Of a DNA stretch of 64,000 nt, positions 27,420 to 35,693 are shown one piece after another. The stretch spans positions 1 to 64,000 of the forward strand of contig JALNXE010000011.1 in the NCBI GenBank assembly GCA_023230525.1, in the 5' to 3' direction. Source of the DNA: Desulfobulbaceae bacterium (GTDB lineage Bacteria > Desulfobacterota > Desulfobulbia > Desulfobulbales > SURF-16). The notes beneath the pieces are model-generated. The model ran no database searches. It was not told the DNA's origin and saw nothing but the letters and a program-made list of their open reading frames with translations. Every line of letters begins with the position of its first letter. The first letter of the stretch is position 1. The position numbers and the translations under genes were made by a program.

Positions 27420-27439
27420 CCATTACTTCTCCAGGGCCT

Positions 27440-29743
27440 TCAGCTGCGGGCGCTGATCAATTCCGCCTTCACCGCCAGACCTATCTTTTTCAGGACAAAC
27501 GGCTTGCGGACATAGGCCCCGGCCCCCAGCCTCTCTGCTTCCTTGACCCGATGCGTTTCCGAAAAGCCGCTGACAATGATGGCCTTCTGGGCGGGATGCA
27601 TTTCCAGAATCCTCCGGTAGGTCTCAAGACCGTCCATGCCCGGCTCCATGATCATGTCAATGAGCAGCAGATCCACCTGATTGTCCCGCATATGGGCAAT
27701 CGCCTCTTCCCCGCTTGCCACGGCAGTGATCAAGTAACCGAGTTTCCCCAGCATTTCCGCTGCCAGTTCCCGCTGTTCCTTAATATCATCCACCACCAGG
27801 ATGGACTCGCCGCTGCCCATGTAATCCCGCAGGGCTAAATCCCGTTCATCTTCCGGCCTGCCCTTTCTGGTTACGGGAAAATAGAGGGTAAACGTCGCGC
27901 CCCGGCCCTCAACGCTTTCCACCTGGATATAGCCGTGATGGTCCTTTACCGTGCCCCAGACCACCGCCATGCCCAAGCCCGTTCCGCTTCTGCCCATCAC
28001 CTTTTTCGTATAAAAAGGTTCAAATATCCTGCCCAGATCCTGGGCGGAAATGCCGATTCCCGTGTCCGAGATGGTAAAAATCACATATTCGCCCTCTTCC
28101 ACATGGTCATAGCCCCTGAGCGGTTTGTCCACATAGCGGTTGCTGGTGGTGATCATGACCTCGCCGCCGTCGGGCATGGCCTCGGCGGCATTAAAAACCA
28201 GATTCATCACCGTTTTGGACAGATGGACCGGAGAACCGCAGATATCCAGCAGATCCGGAGCCAGGTTGGTGGCAAAGACAACCTGCGGGTGCAGAGCGCG
28301 TAAACTTTCATGTTCCGGGCTGCGCAGGTATTCGCTGACCGTCTGATTGAGATTCATCACCGTGCTTTCAATCACCCCCCGCCTGGCCATGGTCAGCAGA
28401 TCCTGGACGATGGCGGCGGCCTTGTGCCCGGACTGCTGGATGGCGAGCAGCGGCGCCCTGAGGCGGCTGTCCGCGGGCAGATCAAGCAGTAACAGTTCAG
28501 GATAACTGATGATCGCCCCGAGAATATTATTGAGGTCATGGGCCACCCCGCCTGCCAGGGTGCCCAGGGCCTCCATGCGCTGAGCCCTTTGCACCTGGAT
28601 TTCCAGTTTCCGCCTTTCCTGCTCGGCCCATTTTCTTTCGCTGGTTTCCCGGTCACGCAGGACAATGGCATCATGCAGGTCCCGGGTCATGTTGTTGAAG
28701 GATTCAGCCAGCAGGCCGATTTCATCCTTTGCCCGGACATCCACCCTTTGCTGCAGGTCACCCTGGGCCAGGCGGCTGGTCGCCCGGCTGAGCTGCAGAA
28801 TCGGCTTGGTTATTCCCCGGGCCAGAAAAAGGGAAAGCAGAATGGCGGCAAGGAGAACAGCCAGGGAAATGGCAAACACCATATTGCGCAATCTGCTGGG
28901 CGCACGCATGAATTTATCATAGGGCAGGACGGCCATGACCAGCCATTTTCCGCCCGGCACCGGCGAGTAAGCCACGAAGCCATCAACTCCCAGCAGGCTG
29001 GCCCGGTGGAATCCGGCATGCATTTCCCTGGCCCGGCTAATCAGCTCTTCCGACGGGGGGTTATCGCCGGCTATCTTCCCCATGATTTTCTCCTGTTGCG
29101 GATGGGAGATAATCCTGCCGGCAGCATCCAGCAGGATGAGAAAGCCTGTTTCGTCAAAAGTGAACTGCTGAAAATCCTTGAGGAAATCCATCAGGGGAAT
29201 ACCACCGACGATCACTCCTTCAAATTCTGCGAAAAAATTCTGCCGGCAGTAGGCAAACTGCACCACCATTTCCTCGGGCAGGCCAGCGGCAGTGGGAAAT
29301 ACGGAGATCACCTCGTTAGGCAGCCAGGTTGCCTCTTCAAAGAGAAACGTTGTGCTGAGGTCAACAAGTTTTTCCGGCCTTTCAACCCCGTTGACCAGCT
29401 TCATCTCCTCAACCCCGTCTTCGCGCACATAGGCGAGGGTGGGAAATTCCGTCATAAAGCCGTTAAAATGCTGGATCAGTACCGGCTCATGATATTCCCG
29501 GGTGTAGGCCTCGATGGCCTCACTGGTCGCCATGGTTCTGAATTTTTCCTCCTTGTACTGAATCATGGCGCTGAGCTTCTGGGCCTGGTCCTGGGCGATG
29601 TTGCGTAGACGCTGTTCCTGGGTTTTCTTCAGGGAATCAACCATTAGGACATAGCTGGAAAAGCCCAGCAGAGTACAGACGAGCAGGACAAGCCCTATCT
29701 GCGATACGAGAATTTTGGTCTTGATTGATCGAAACACGCCCAT
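27440..29743 (-). CDS. Cache-HAMP hybrid sensor histidine kinase with C-terminal receiver
   Basis: A 767-residue membrane kinase. Transmembrane helix 1 (about 10-32), a periplasmic dCache sensor (about 40-275, with FDETGFLILLDAAGRII), helix 2 (about 288-310), HAMP (about 310-365, DEIGLLAESFNNM), HisKA with His402 in GGVAHDLNNILG, HATPase_c (DTGIGIS, GTGLGMAVV) and a receiver with Asp696 in LLIDMIMEPGMDG. The gene follows a periplasmic binding protein gene by 32 bases on the same strand, so the Cache domain or that protein probably provides the signal. No output regulator is nearby. Confidence 0.92.
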   Translation of the reverse strand: MGVFRSIKTKILVSQIGLVLLVCTLLGFSSYVLMVDSLKKTQEQRLRNIAQDQAQKLSAMIQYKEEKFRTMATSEAIEAYTREYHEPVLIQHFNGFMTEFPTLAYVREDGVEEMKLVNGVERPEKLVDLSTTFLFEEATWLPNEVISVFPTAAGLPEEMVVQFAYCRQNFFAEFEGVIVGGIPLMDFLKDFQQFTFDETGFLILLDAAGRIISHPQQEKIMGKIAGDNPPSEELISRAREMHAGFHRASLLGVDGFVAYSPVPGGKWLVMAVLPYDKFMRAPSRLRNMVFAISLAVLLAAILLSLFLARGITKPILQLSRATSRLAQGDLQQRVDVRAKDEIGLLAESFNNMTRDLHDAIVLRDRETSERKWAEQERRKLEIQVQRAQRMEALGTLAGGVAHDLNNILGAIISYPELLLLDLPADSRLRAPLLAIQQSGHKAAAIVQDLLTMARRGVIESTVMNLNQTVSEYLRSPEHESLRALHPQVVFATNLAPDLLDICGSPVHLSKTVMNLVFNAAEAMPDGGEVMITTSNRYVDKPLRGYDHVEEGEYVIFTISDTGIGISAQDLGRIFEPFYTKKVMGRSGTGLGMAVVWGTVKDHHGYIQVESVEGRGATFTLYFPVTRKGRPEDERDLALRDYMGSGESILVVDDIKEQRELAAEMLGKLGYLITAVASGEEAIAHMRDNQVDLLLIDMIMEPGMDGLETYRRILEMHPAQKAIIVSGFSETHRVKEAERLGAGAYVRKPFVLKKIGLAVKAELISARS

Positions 29744-29775
29744 GCCCTTATAGAGAGTTATGCCTATAGAGCCCT

Positions 29776-31497
29776 TTACTCGGGGACAACCCCATAGGAT
29801 CTGACTATTCTTTTTCCCTCATCGCTATCAAGAAAATCGACAAATCTTTTGGCAAAGCCGGAAATGTCCTCCCGGTAGACCAAGGCAAAGGGGACGACGA
29901 ATTGATACGTGCCGTTGCTGACATTTTCAGCCGAGGGATAAATGCCGTCCACCTTCAGGATACGCATATCCGTACCAACCGCCATGGACATGGGAACATA
30001 GCCGATGGTCCGGCGGTGTTTCATGATCGTTTTCACCGCCTCCGGGGTGTTATAGATGATCTTGGCCGTGGGATTGACAATGTCCTTAAACCCGGCAAGC
30101 TGCTTATTTAAAACAATCAGACTGGAGTCCCCCGGTTCCCGGCCCACCGCATAAATCTTTCCCGTCTCGCCACCCAGTTGACTCCAGTCGGTAATTTTAC
30201 CGGAATAAATGCCGACAATTTCTGCGGAGGTGAGATTGTCAACCCGAGTGACACTGGGATGGACAACAAAGACAACCGGGCATTTGGCGAACGGCTTGAA
30301 GTTGAGGCCTAGTTTTTCTTCACTCTCGGTTAATTGCCGGGCAACCCTGCCCAGATCAATTTCACCGGCTGCCGCCGCTCTCACCCCGCCGCCTGAGCCG
30401 ATACTTTCCGGGATATCAATTTCCCCGCCGCCAAGCTTGCCTTCCAGGGTGTTGGCCGCCTCCCGCAGCAAGGCCTGACTGTCACCGGTGCCGCTGACCA
30501 CGATCTTTTGTCCGGCAAAGCCCCGCAGGACCATGTCAGCCTTGGCCAGAAAAATCGGCGGCAGCCGGTAGCCGATGGCATCGGCGGCATTGACATTGAT
30601 GGTGATATAATAACGGTCCGATGTCACAATCGGAATTTCCTGCGGGTTCTTGCCTTTGGTCAGTATCTCAATGGCCGCCGGAACACAGAGCCTGCCCAGG
30701 GACGCATAATCCACCGTCACGGAAACCATGCCAACCGGACCTCCCTCCTGCGGATCTTCGACCCCCTCAACCGTACTGGAGACCACGGGCAATCTGGCCG
30801 GCCGGGTCACCTTGCCCACCCGCGACATATTTTTATAAACCTGGTCCTCGATCGGCACCCACAGGGCATCAACGCCCTGGTCAAGCAACTGTTTGACGGC
30901 GCTTTCGATCTGCTCCGCCGAATCAATGCTCGCCTCTTTCAGGGTGACCCCCATATCAGCGGCACAGTCCCGGGCACATCTGGTTTCGGCAAGGGGAACG
31001 GGATTACTGGAGCGGAAAATGACCCCGAGGGTTTTCAGGTGGGGGATTGCCTCTTTAAAGATCTTCAGTTTATTTTTGAACTCAATCCAATTGCTGCTGC
31101 CGGTGATATTGCGGCCCGATGACTGCCAGCTTTTGGCTATTCCCGTGGCCACCGGATCGGTAACGGCGGAGAAGACAATGGGGATATCGGTTATCTCCTC
31201 CATGGCCCACAGGGTCCCCTTGGTGCCGACGGTGAAGATCAGGTCCACCTTTTCCTCCTTCCAGCGGCGAATGAACTCCCTGGTTTTGGCCTCATCACCG
31301 TAAGCCCGCTTCAGGTCGATCTTGCAGGAAATTCCTGATAGCTGGATTCCTTCAATAAACCCCTGCAGGGCCTTTTCATCATGGGGCGCCTCATGCCACA
31401 TCAGGATGCCGATTTTATGCGGGCCGGTATGGGCGCCGGCAAGAGGGCATGAGAACAAAATCCACAAAACGGTGAAGATCCCGGCTATGTTTCGCAT
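29776..31497 (-). CDS. Fused periplasmic binding protein: ABC_sub_bind domain plus PstS-like domain
   Basis: A 573-residue exported protein with signal peptide (MRNIAGIFTVLWILFSCPLA). Residues about 28-320 are an ABC_sub_bind (TrpX/YtfQ-like) domain: HKIGILMWHEAPHDE, LIFTVGTKGTLWAME, IPIVFSAVTDPVATG. Residues about 335-573 are a phosphate-binding-like (PBP_like_2) domain: KIVVSGTGDSQALLREAA, IDLGRVARQLTESE, AEIVGIYSGKITDWSQLG, IGYVPMSMA. Two different solute-binding folds in one chain are unusual. It precedes the Cache hybrid kinase by 32 bases and has no permease partner, so a sensory role is likely. Confidence 0.85.
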   Translation of the reverse strand: MRNIAGIFTVLWILFSCPLAGAHTGPHKIGILMWHEAPHDEKALQGFIEGIQLSGISCKIDLKRAYGDEAKTREFIRRWKEEKVDLIFTVGTKGTLWAMEEITDIPIVFSAVTDPVATGIAKSWQSSGRNITGSSNWIEFKNKLKIFKEAIPHLKTLGVIFRSSNPVPLAETRCARDCAADMGVTLKEASIDSAEQIESAVKQLLDQGVDALWVPIEDQVYKNMSRVGKVTRPARLPVVSSTVEGVEDPQEGGPVGMVSVTVDYASLGRLCVPAAIEILTKGKNPQEIPIVTSDRYYITINVNAADAIGYRLPPIFLAKADMVLRGFAGQKIVVSGTGDSQALLREAANTLEGKLGGGEIDIPESIGSGGGVRAAAAGEIDLGRVARQLTESEEKLGLNFKPFAKCPVVFVVHPSVTRVDNLTSAEIVGIYSGKITDWSQLGGETGKIYAVGREPGDSSLIVLNKQLAGFKDIVNPTAKIIYNTPEAVKTIMKHRRTIGYVPMSMAVGTDMRILKVDGIYPSAENVSNGTYQFVVPFALVYREDISGFAKRFVDFLDSDEGKRIVRSYGVVPE

Positions 31498-31725
31498 GTC
31501 AACCCCAGCCCTCCTTTTTTATTCGAAAATTATCTCCGCAAGGTGCCCATGACCATCCTGGCCTGGCGGAACGCTCTGCCATAAATGTAACTCTATCATA
31601 TGCCGGCGGCAAAGGTGAAGGTGAAGTGAAAAGAAATCGCTTGACCGCTTTTTGTTTATGTCTTAAGCGGTTATGCGAAGTAACCCTTATGGGAAATCCT
31701 GGAAAACGGAAAAAAATACATCAAC

Positions 31726-31741
31726 TTCCAGAATTCTGGAA
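31726..31741. promoter_or_regulatory. 16-bp perfect palindrome, possible operator
   Basis: TTCCAGAATTCTGGAA is a perfect palindrome in the divergent gap between the binding-protein gene and the large secreted protein gene. Half-sites TCCTGGAA lie at about 31698. It could bind a dimeric regulator; none is coded nearby. Confidence 0.35.
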
Positions 31742-31882
31742 AACACCCCACAAAAGAAGATTGACCGCCCCCAGCGCAAGAAGGAGAAAAATATTTCCCC
31801 GCAGCCGCGCACCCCTTGACATAACAGGCCAGGCAAAGAATGAGCAGAAAAAATTCTTGACAAAATGCCCCCCTGATCCGTT

Positions 31883-31898
31883 TGGCAGGATTATTGCT
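31883..31898 (+). promoter_or_regulatory. Sigma-54-type promoter
   Basis: TGGCAGGATTATTGCT matches the consensus TGGCACG-N4-TTGCW with one mismatch (G for C at the sixth base), with GG and GC at the correct -24/-12 spacing. It points toward the secreted-protein gene at 32507, which would leave a leader of about 600 bases, or toward an unrecognised transcript in between. Confidence 0.55.
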
Positions 31899-32373
31899 CA
31901 ATAAAGAAGTTGACAAGTTGATGAGCGTGTTCAAACAGGCCGTCACCATTTTCTTTTCCGCAGGGAAGGCGGAAAAGGAAGGAGAATTGAGGGGAATGAC
32001 CGGTAAAGGGCTGCGCCGCAGGGTTCATGACTGTTTCAGATTTTTCAAACGGGAAGGGGAGGAAAATCTGCAATGCATGAAGGGAATGGGACTGCGCAGT
32101 TACCTTCATTTCGAATTCACAGGTAGTGGAAATGCGCCATCATTCCTCCTCATCTCTCCTGTTTTTCTGCCGGACAATTTTTTCCATCTGGCAAATTCTT
32201 CACCCATTGTGTTAAATCGCACTACCCAAACAACCCTTTTTATCAACGGCAACATAACTGAAGCCAAAACCTCCACGGCCCTGCGGCCAGGCGGATTTCA
32301 CTTGGTCCGCGCCGGAGAAACGGAGCCGGATGGCTGAGTTGCTCTCAGCGTGAGCGAAAAGAAAACAAAAGAT

Positions 32374-32443
32374 GTCTCTGTATTTTCAAGGAGAAGGTTT
32401 TACCGGCAGCCAACTTGTCCGGATATGCCGAAAAAACAGAGAC
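32374..32443 (+). promoter_or_regulatory. Structured leader upstream of secreted protein gene
   Basis: Closing stem GTCTCTGT (32374-32381) with ACAGAGAC (32436-32443) encloses a second stem CGGCA (32404-32408)/TGCCG (32426-32430) and a purine-rich GGAGAAGG segment. It ends 63 bases before the start codon. It does not match a riboswitch class I know. Confidence 0.4.
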
Positions 32444-32506
32444 CGCGTGTAGCACGGAAATGACTAAAAGTAATATTCGAGGAATTGACAAGAGAGGAGA
32501 AAACGT

Positions 32507-34390
32507 ATGAAAATCAAGAGAATTCAGCATCGACTGACCTATTCCATTGCCGCCCTTGCCCTGTTGGGATTTGCCGCACCCGTGTTTGCCGGAAAAGGCG
32601 CGGGGACTGGCGGCGGGACTGCGGTGACTTCCGGCGGCTCAACAAGCACGGGCACGACCACCGTGTCGACTTCCAGCGGGACAACCAGCGGGACAACCAG
32701 CGGCACCACCGTCACTGCCCCGGCCTCCGGCGGATCAACCAGTGAAGTCAGCGAAGAAGGGTCATCCGGTGGAATGCCAAGCGATATTGAAGGACCCCTG
32801 CGGGACAAAATGTCTGATTCCGGCACTCTGTTCGGCGACCTGTATATGCTCTACCGCTACCAGGGCGGGGAGATCAAGAAGGTGCCGGAGGTTGACGCGG
32901 CTGGCAACCCCGTCTTTGAAGAAGTTGAGTGGGTCGATCCCAACGGCAACACCTGCACGGTGCAGCGCCAGAAATGGACAACCGCCACCGCGGTGGGCGG
33001 CGAACCAGTTTTGACCGAGGATTTCGCCACCTACACCGTCACCGATGAGGACACCGGCGCCTATGTCCCCAACCCCTTGACCGGCGACATCTACTATGCC
33101 TCCCCTTATCCCAGCCAATGCCTTCAGCCAGTGGCCGATTATGAGCGCTGGGGGGATATTTCCGCAAAAACCGGACTCGACAATAACCGCCTGCCGCTGC
33201 TGATGACCTATGACGCCACCTGGGAGCGCACCGAATGCGAGGTGCCCCACGAGCTTTTTATTGATGCGGAGACGGAAACATGGAACGACAACACCTTTTA
33301 CGTGGATGTCTACCTGGATGATCTGATCGAGGAAGTTGATTTCGGCCGGCTCAACCTGAGCAGGGCGCCGGATGCCGTGCTGGATGACTCCTTTGACGAG
33401 GCCATCCGGGCCATCAACAATGCCAAGGACATGAAAATCGATGCCTCAGGCCGTCTGCTGCTGACCACCGATATCTACGACGAATTCCTGGCCGACGAGA
33501 ACGGCGACCCGCTGCTGCTGGAAACCGTGGTCAAGGCCATCGATTCGCCGAAAGAAAATCTCGCCCTCTACGTCAAGCTGATGAAGGACGGCCACCTGAT
33601 CACCCCGGCCGATGACCGGATGCCGGTTGAACATTCGCTCAACGGCGGCATCCCGGCCTGGAAACAGGTTGAGCTGGAAGACGGGCCGTCCAAGGACCTG
33701 CGGCCGACCATCGATATCGAACACGTTAAAAGTTTCGGGCTCGGCTACCTGGTGGACGCCACGGGAATCACAACCTACTACACCACCACGGACGCCGAGG
33801 GCAATCTGGTGGTTTCCGCTGAACCGTGCGCGGGCTGCGAAGAGTGGAGCGGCATCACCACCCGCTCGGATGCGGACGTCTGCGCGGCTGAGGACTTTGA
33901 CTTTGCCGCCACCTTCTTCGCCTCAGCGGCGGACAAGAGCGGCACCATCACCACCGACAAGATCGTTTATATGAACTCCATCCTGGGCATCAACAAGGTG
34001 GTGGGTTACAGCGCCTACGACGCCGATGGCAACCCGCTGCCGGATGCCATCAATTACAGCAAGAATCCCGTTTATTTTGATTACAGCCACATGAATACCT
34101 ACCACCGGCTCGACACCTTCCGCCAGCGCGGTCAAACCGTGACCCCGGGCGGCGGCGGCCAGCCGGCCACCTATGACGGCACGGTGCGGGTTCTGGTGGA
34201 GACCTCGGCAGGTTCCGGCGATTGGCTGGAGACGGATGTGAACATAAACGAGAAGGTCTTCGGCGCCACCCATTACCAGGGAGGTGGGGATTTCGTCGGC
34301 TCCAACATGAAAGGCTTCACCGCCATGGGGGATGATGACCTGCATGTCATCGGTTACATCCACACCTATCAGATCCCCGGATTGAGATAA
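32507..34390 (+). CDS. Large secreted protein of unknown function
   Basis: A 627-residue protein with signal peptide (LTYSIAALALLGFAAPVFAG), then a 55-residue Gly/Ser/Thr-rich linker, then about 530 residues of acidic, beta-rich sequence with several Cys (CTVQRQKW, CLQPVADYERW, CEVPHELF, CAGCEEWS). The ribosome-binding site GAGGAGA stands seven bases before the ATG. A long stem-loop follows the stop. I do not recognise a domain; the linker and Cys pairs suggest an extracellular or cell-surface protein. Control by the upstream sigma-54-type promoter and structured leader is possible. Confidence 0.82.
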   Translation: MKIKRIQHRLTYSIAALALLGFAAPVFAGKGAGTGGGTAVTSGGSTSTGTTTVSTSSGTTSGTTSGTTVTAPASGGSTSEVSEEGSSGGMPSDIEGPLRDKMSDSGTLFGDLYMLYRYQGGEIKKVPEVDAAGNPVFEEVEWVDPNGNTCTVQRQKWTTATAVGGEPVLTEDFATYTVTDEDTGAYVPNPLTGDIYYASPYPSQCLQPVADYERWGDISAKTGLDNNRLPLLMTYDATWERTECEVPHELFIDAETETWNDNTFYVDVYLDDLIEEVDFGRLNLSRAPDAVLDDSFDEAIRAINNAKDMKIDASGRLLLTTDIYDEFLADENGDPLLLETVVKAIDSPKENLALYVKLMKDGHLITPADDRMPVEHSLNGGIPAWKQVELEDGPSKDLRPTIDIEHVKSFGLGYLVDATGITTYYTTTDAEGNLVVSAEPCAGCEEWSGITTRSDADVCAAEDFDFAATFFASAADKSGTITTDKIVYMNSILGINKVVGYSAYDADGNPLPDAINYSKNPVYFDYSHMNTYHRLDTFRQRGQTVTPGGGGQPATYDGTVRVLVETSAGSGDWLETDVNINEKVFGATHYQGGGDFVGSNMKGFTAMGDDDLHVIGYIHTYQIPGLR

Positions 34391-34416
34391 GGCCCACGGC
34401 CTTGCCGGGAATTTTA

Positions 34417-34458
34417 CCGGGGCGGCTGTGCGTTATCAGAAACGCACAGCCGCCCCGG
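34417..34458 (+). terminator. Strong 18-bp stem-loop after secreted protein gene
   Basis: CCGGGGCGGCTGTGCGTT (34417-34434) pairs perfectly with 34441-34458 around a six-base loop. No T-run follows directly, but a C/T-rich tract (CCTTTCTTTC) lies 20 bases on. It separates this gene from the convergent YkgJ-type gene. Confidence 0.75.
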
Positions 34459-34512
34459 CCTGTTGCAGGGCCGGGCCTTTCTTTCAATCCGAACTCCGGC
34501 CGCTTCAGCACC

Positions 34513-35049
34513 TCAACTGCCTCCCTCCACAACTTCGCAATCCAGCAGTTCCCCCATCGGCACCCGCTTGCGGCTGTTTATCCCCCGGACGGCGCAGTAT
34601 TCTTCATTGAGCCTGGCCAGCTCCCCGTTAAAGGGATCAATAAAAAAAAGCTCCCGCTGGTCAAAAGCATAATCATCGGCAAAATTAAGGGGGCAGGCGG
34701 AAACCTCTATCGCCTGCCGCTCATCATCCACATAGGCAATGGGCAAACCATGGGTGCGGCAGATGATTGGTCTGCGCTGATACACCACGCACAGCCGGTC
34801 AACCAGCAGCGGGCATGAGGGGGCCCCCGCCCGGGCCTGTACCTTCTTTTTTACCTGTCCATCCAGCCGGCCAACGGCCTGCCGGAGCAGCTCCGCCTCC
34901 AGGGGCAGCACGGATGAGATGGCGCAGCACTGTGAGCAGCCGGGCGCGCAATGCAGCCGGGCCCCATGCAGTTCCGCTGTTTTTTTTATCTCTTCGTCAA
35001 CCCTGCAGACGAGATCAAGGTATTGCTGCCGCAAATCCCGCTCGGTCAT
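34513..35049 (-). CDS. YkgJ-family cysteine-cluster protein
   Basis: A 178-residue cytoplasmic protein. The family signature is visible: CAPGCSQCCAIS, then CPLLVDRLCVVYQRRPIICR and CPLNFADD, spacing that fits a bound zinc or Fe-S cluster (Fe-S cluster assembly-related DUF of the YkgJ group). The ATG at 35049 follows GGGGAGAAAAG; the frame is open 36 codons further but that part is uncharacteristic. It converges on the secreted-protein gene and diverges from the formate dehydrogenase operon. The function of the family is unproven. Confidence 0.85.
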   Translation of the reverse strand: MTERDLRQQYLDLVCRVDEEIKKTAELHGARLHCAPGCSQCCAISSVLPLEAELLRQAVGRLDGQVKKKVQARAGAPSCPLLVDRLCVVYQRRPIICRTHGLPIAYVDDERQAIEVSACPLNFADDYAFDQRELFFIDPFNGELARLNEEYCAVRGINSRKRVPMGELLDCEVVEGGS

Positions 35050-35194
35050 TTCTCTTTTCTCCCCAATACCAGTGCCGGCAGATGGAGAACCCGCGCCGGC
35101 GCTTTCCGGACATGCGCGCTCAACCGCTCCAAAGAGGCAGCTCCAGCACACTATCACAATGTATCTCTGTCAAAAAATCCTGTAACAGCCATAC

Positions 35195-35222
35195 TGACAA
35201 CAGCTGCAACGCACCTATTATA
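35195..35222 (+). promoter_or_regulatory. Candidate sigma-70 promoter of the formate dehydrogenase operon
   Basis: CTGACA (35195-35200) and TATTAT (35217-35222) are 16 bases apart. Transcription from here would give a leader of about 465 bases before fdnG. A TTAACACTTGTTAA palindrome at 35311-35324 could be a regulator site or part of that leader. Confidence 0.4.
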
Positions 35223-35448
35223 ACAGGCGATAAATAAAATTCTTTTATTTTCAAACATATTTTATTTGCTTTTTAGGTATTTCTACTTATACAATTAATC
35301 CTGCCCAGACTTAACACTTGTTAATAACGGCCAGCCCATCAGAAATGAACATGATTATTTTTTTTATAATTGCATTTCGTCTTTTACTGCGCGCATAATG
35401 GAACATATTTGAACAAATTGACCGGCCAGCAGGTTTGGACATAATGAT

Positions 35449-35639
35449 TTGCCCGCAATGCTCACCTTGTACCAGCCAGCCAAACCTTGGAAGCGTATGA
35501 GTGCTCTTCCCCACCCCGCCCCTGTGAGAATAGTCCAGCCAAAAGCCAATGCTGTTCAGGCTTTCGCGGATTCCGCTCACCTTCTCCGCAACCGACGGGC
35601 AACAGGATCTGCCTTGAGCAATCCGTAATTGCTTTTTTT
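35449..35639 (+). promoter_or_regulatory. Structured leader of the formate dehydrogenase operon (riboswitch-like)
   Basis: TTGCCCG (35449-35455) pairs with CGGGCAA (35596-35602), closing a domain of about 150 bases. Inside, GTGAG (35524-35528) can pair with CTCAC upstream (35461) or downstream (35576), and AAAGCC/GGCTTT forms a hairpin. Immediately after comes a terminator (35617-35639). Parts resemble a cobalamin riboswitch (GGAAGC..., CCCCGCCCCTGTGAG, AGCCAATGCTG, a B12-box-like CAGGATCTGCC), but the match is incomplete. A molybdenum-cofactor riboswitch would fit the operon better in function, but its signatures were not recognised. Confidence 0.5.
35617..35639 (+). terminator. Intrinsic terminator in the fdn leader (attenuator)
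   Basis: AGCAAT (35617-35622), loop CCGTA, ATTGCT (35628-35633), then seven T. It ends 54 bases before the fdnG start codon. The 3' arm can pair instead with AGCAATTAC near 35658, giving a mutually exclusive structure. Confidence 0.65.
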
Positions 35640-35693
35640 GCACCTATTAAAAAAAACAGCAATTACATATCCATAACATAAGGAGGGAAACTT

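Noticed and set aside
31882..32337. 151-residue plus-strand frame after the sigma-54 promoter
   Set aside because: No ribosome-binding site and an unnatural composition in the second half; a non-coding transcript is as likely.
35311..35643. 110-residue minus-strand frame upstream of fdnG
   Set aside because: It coincides with the structured leader on the other strand and has no recognisable domain.
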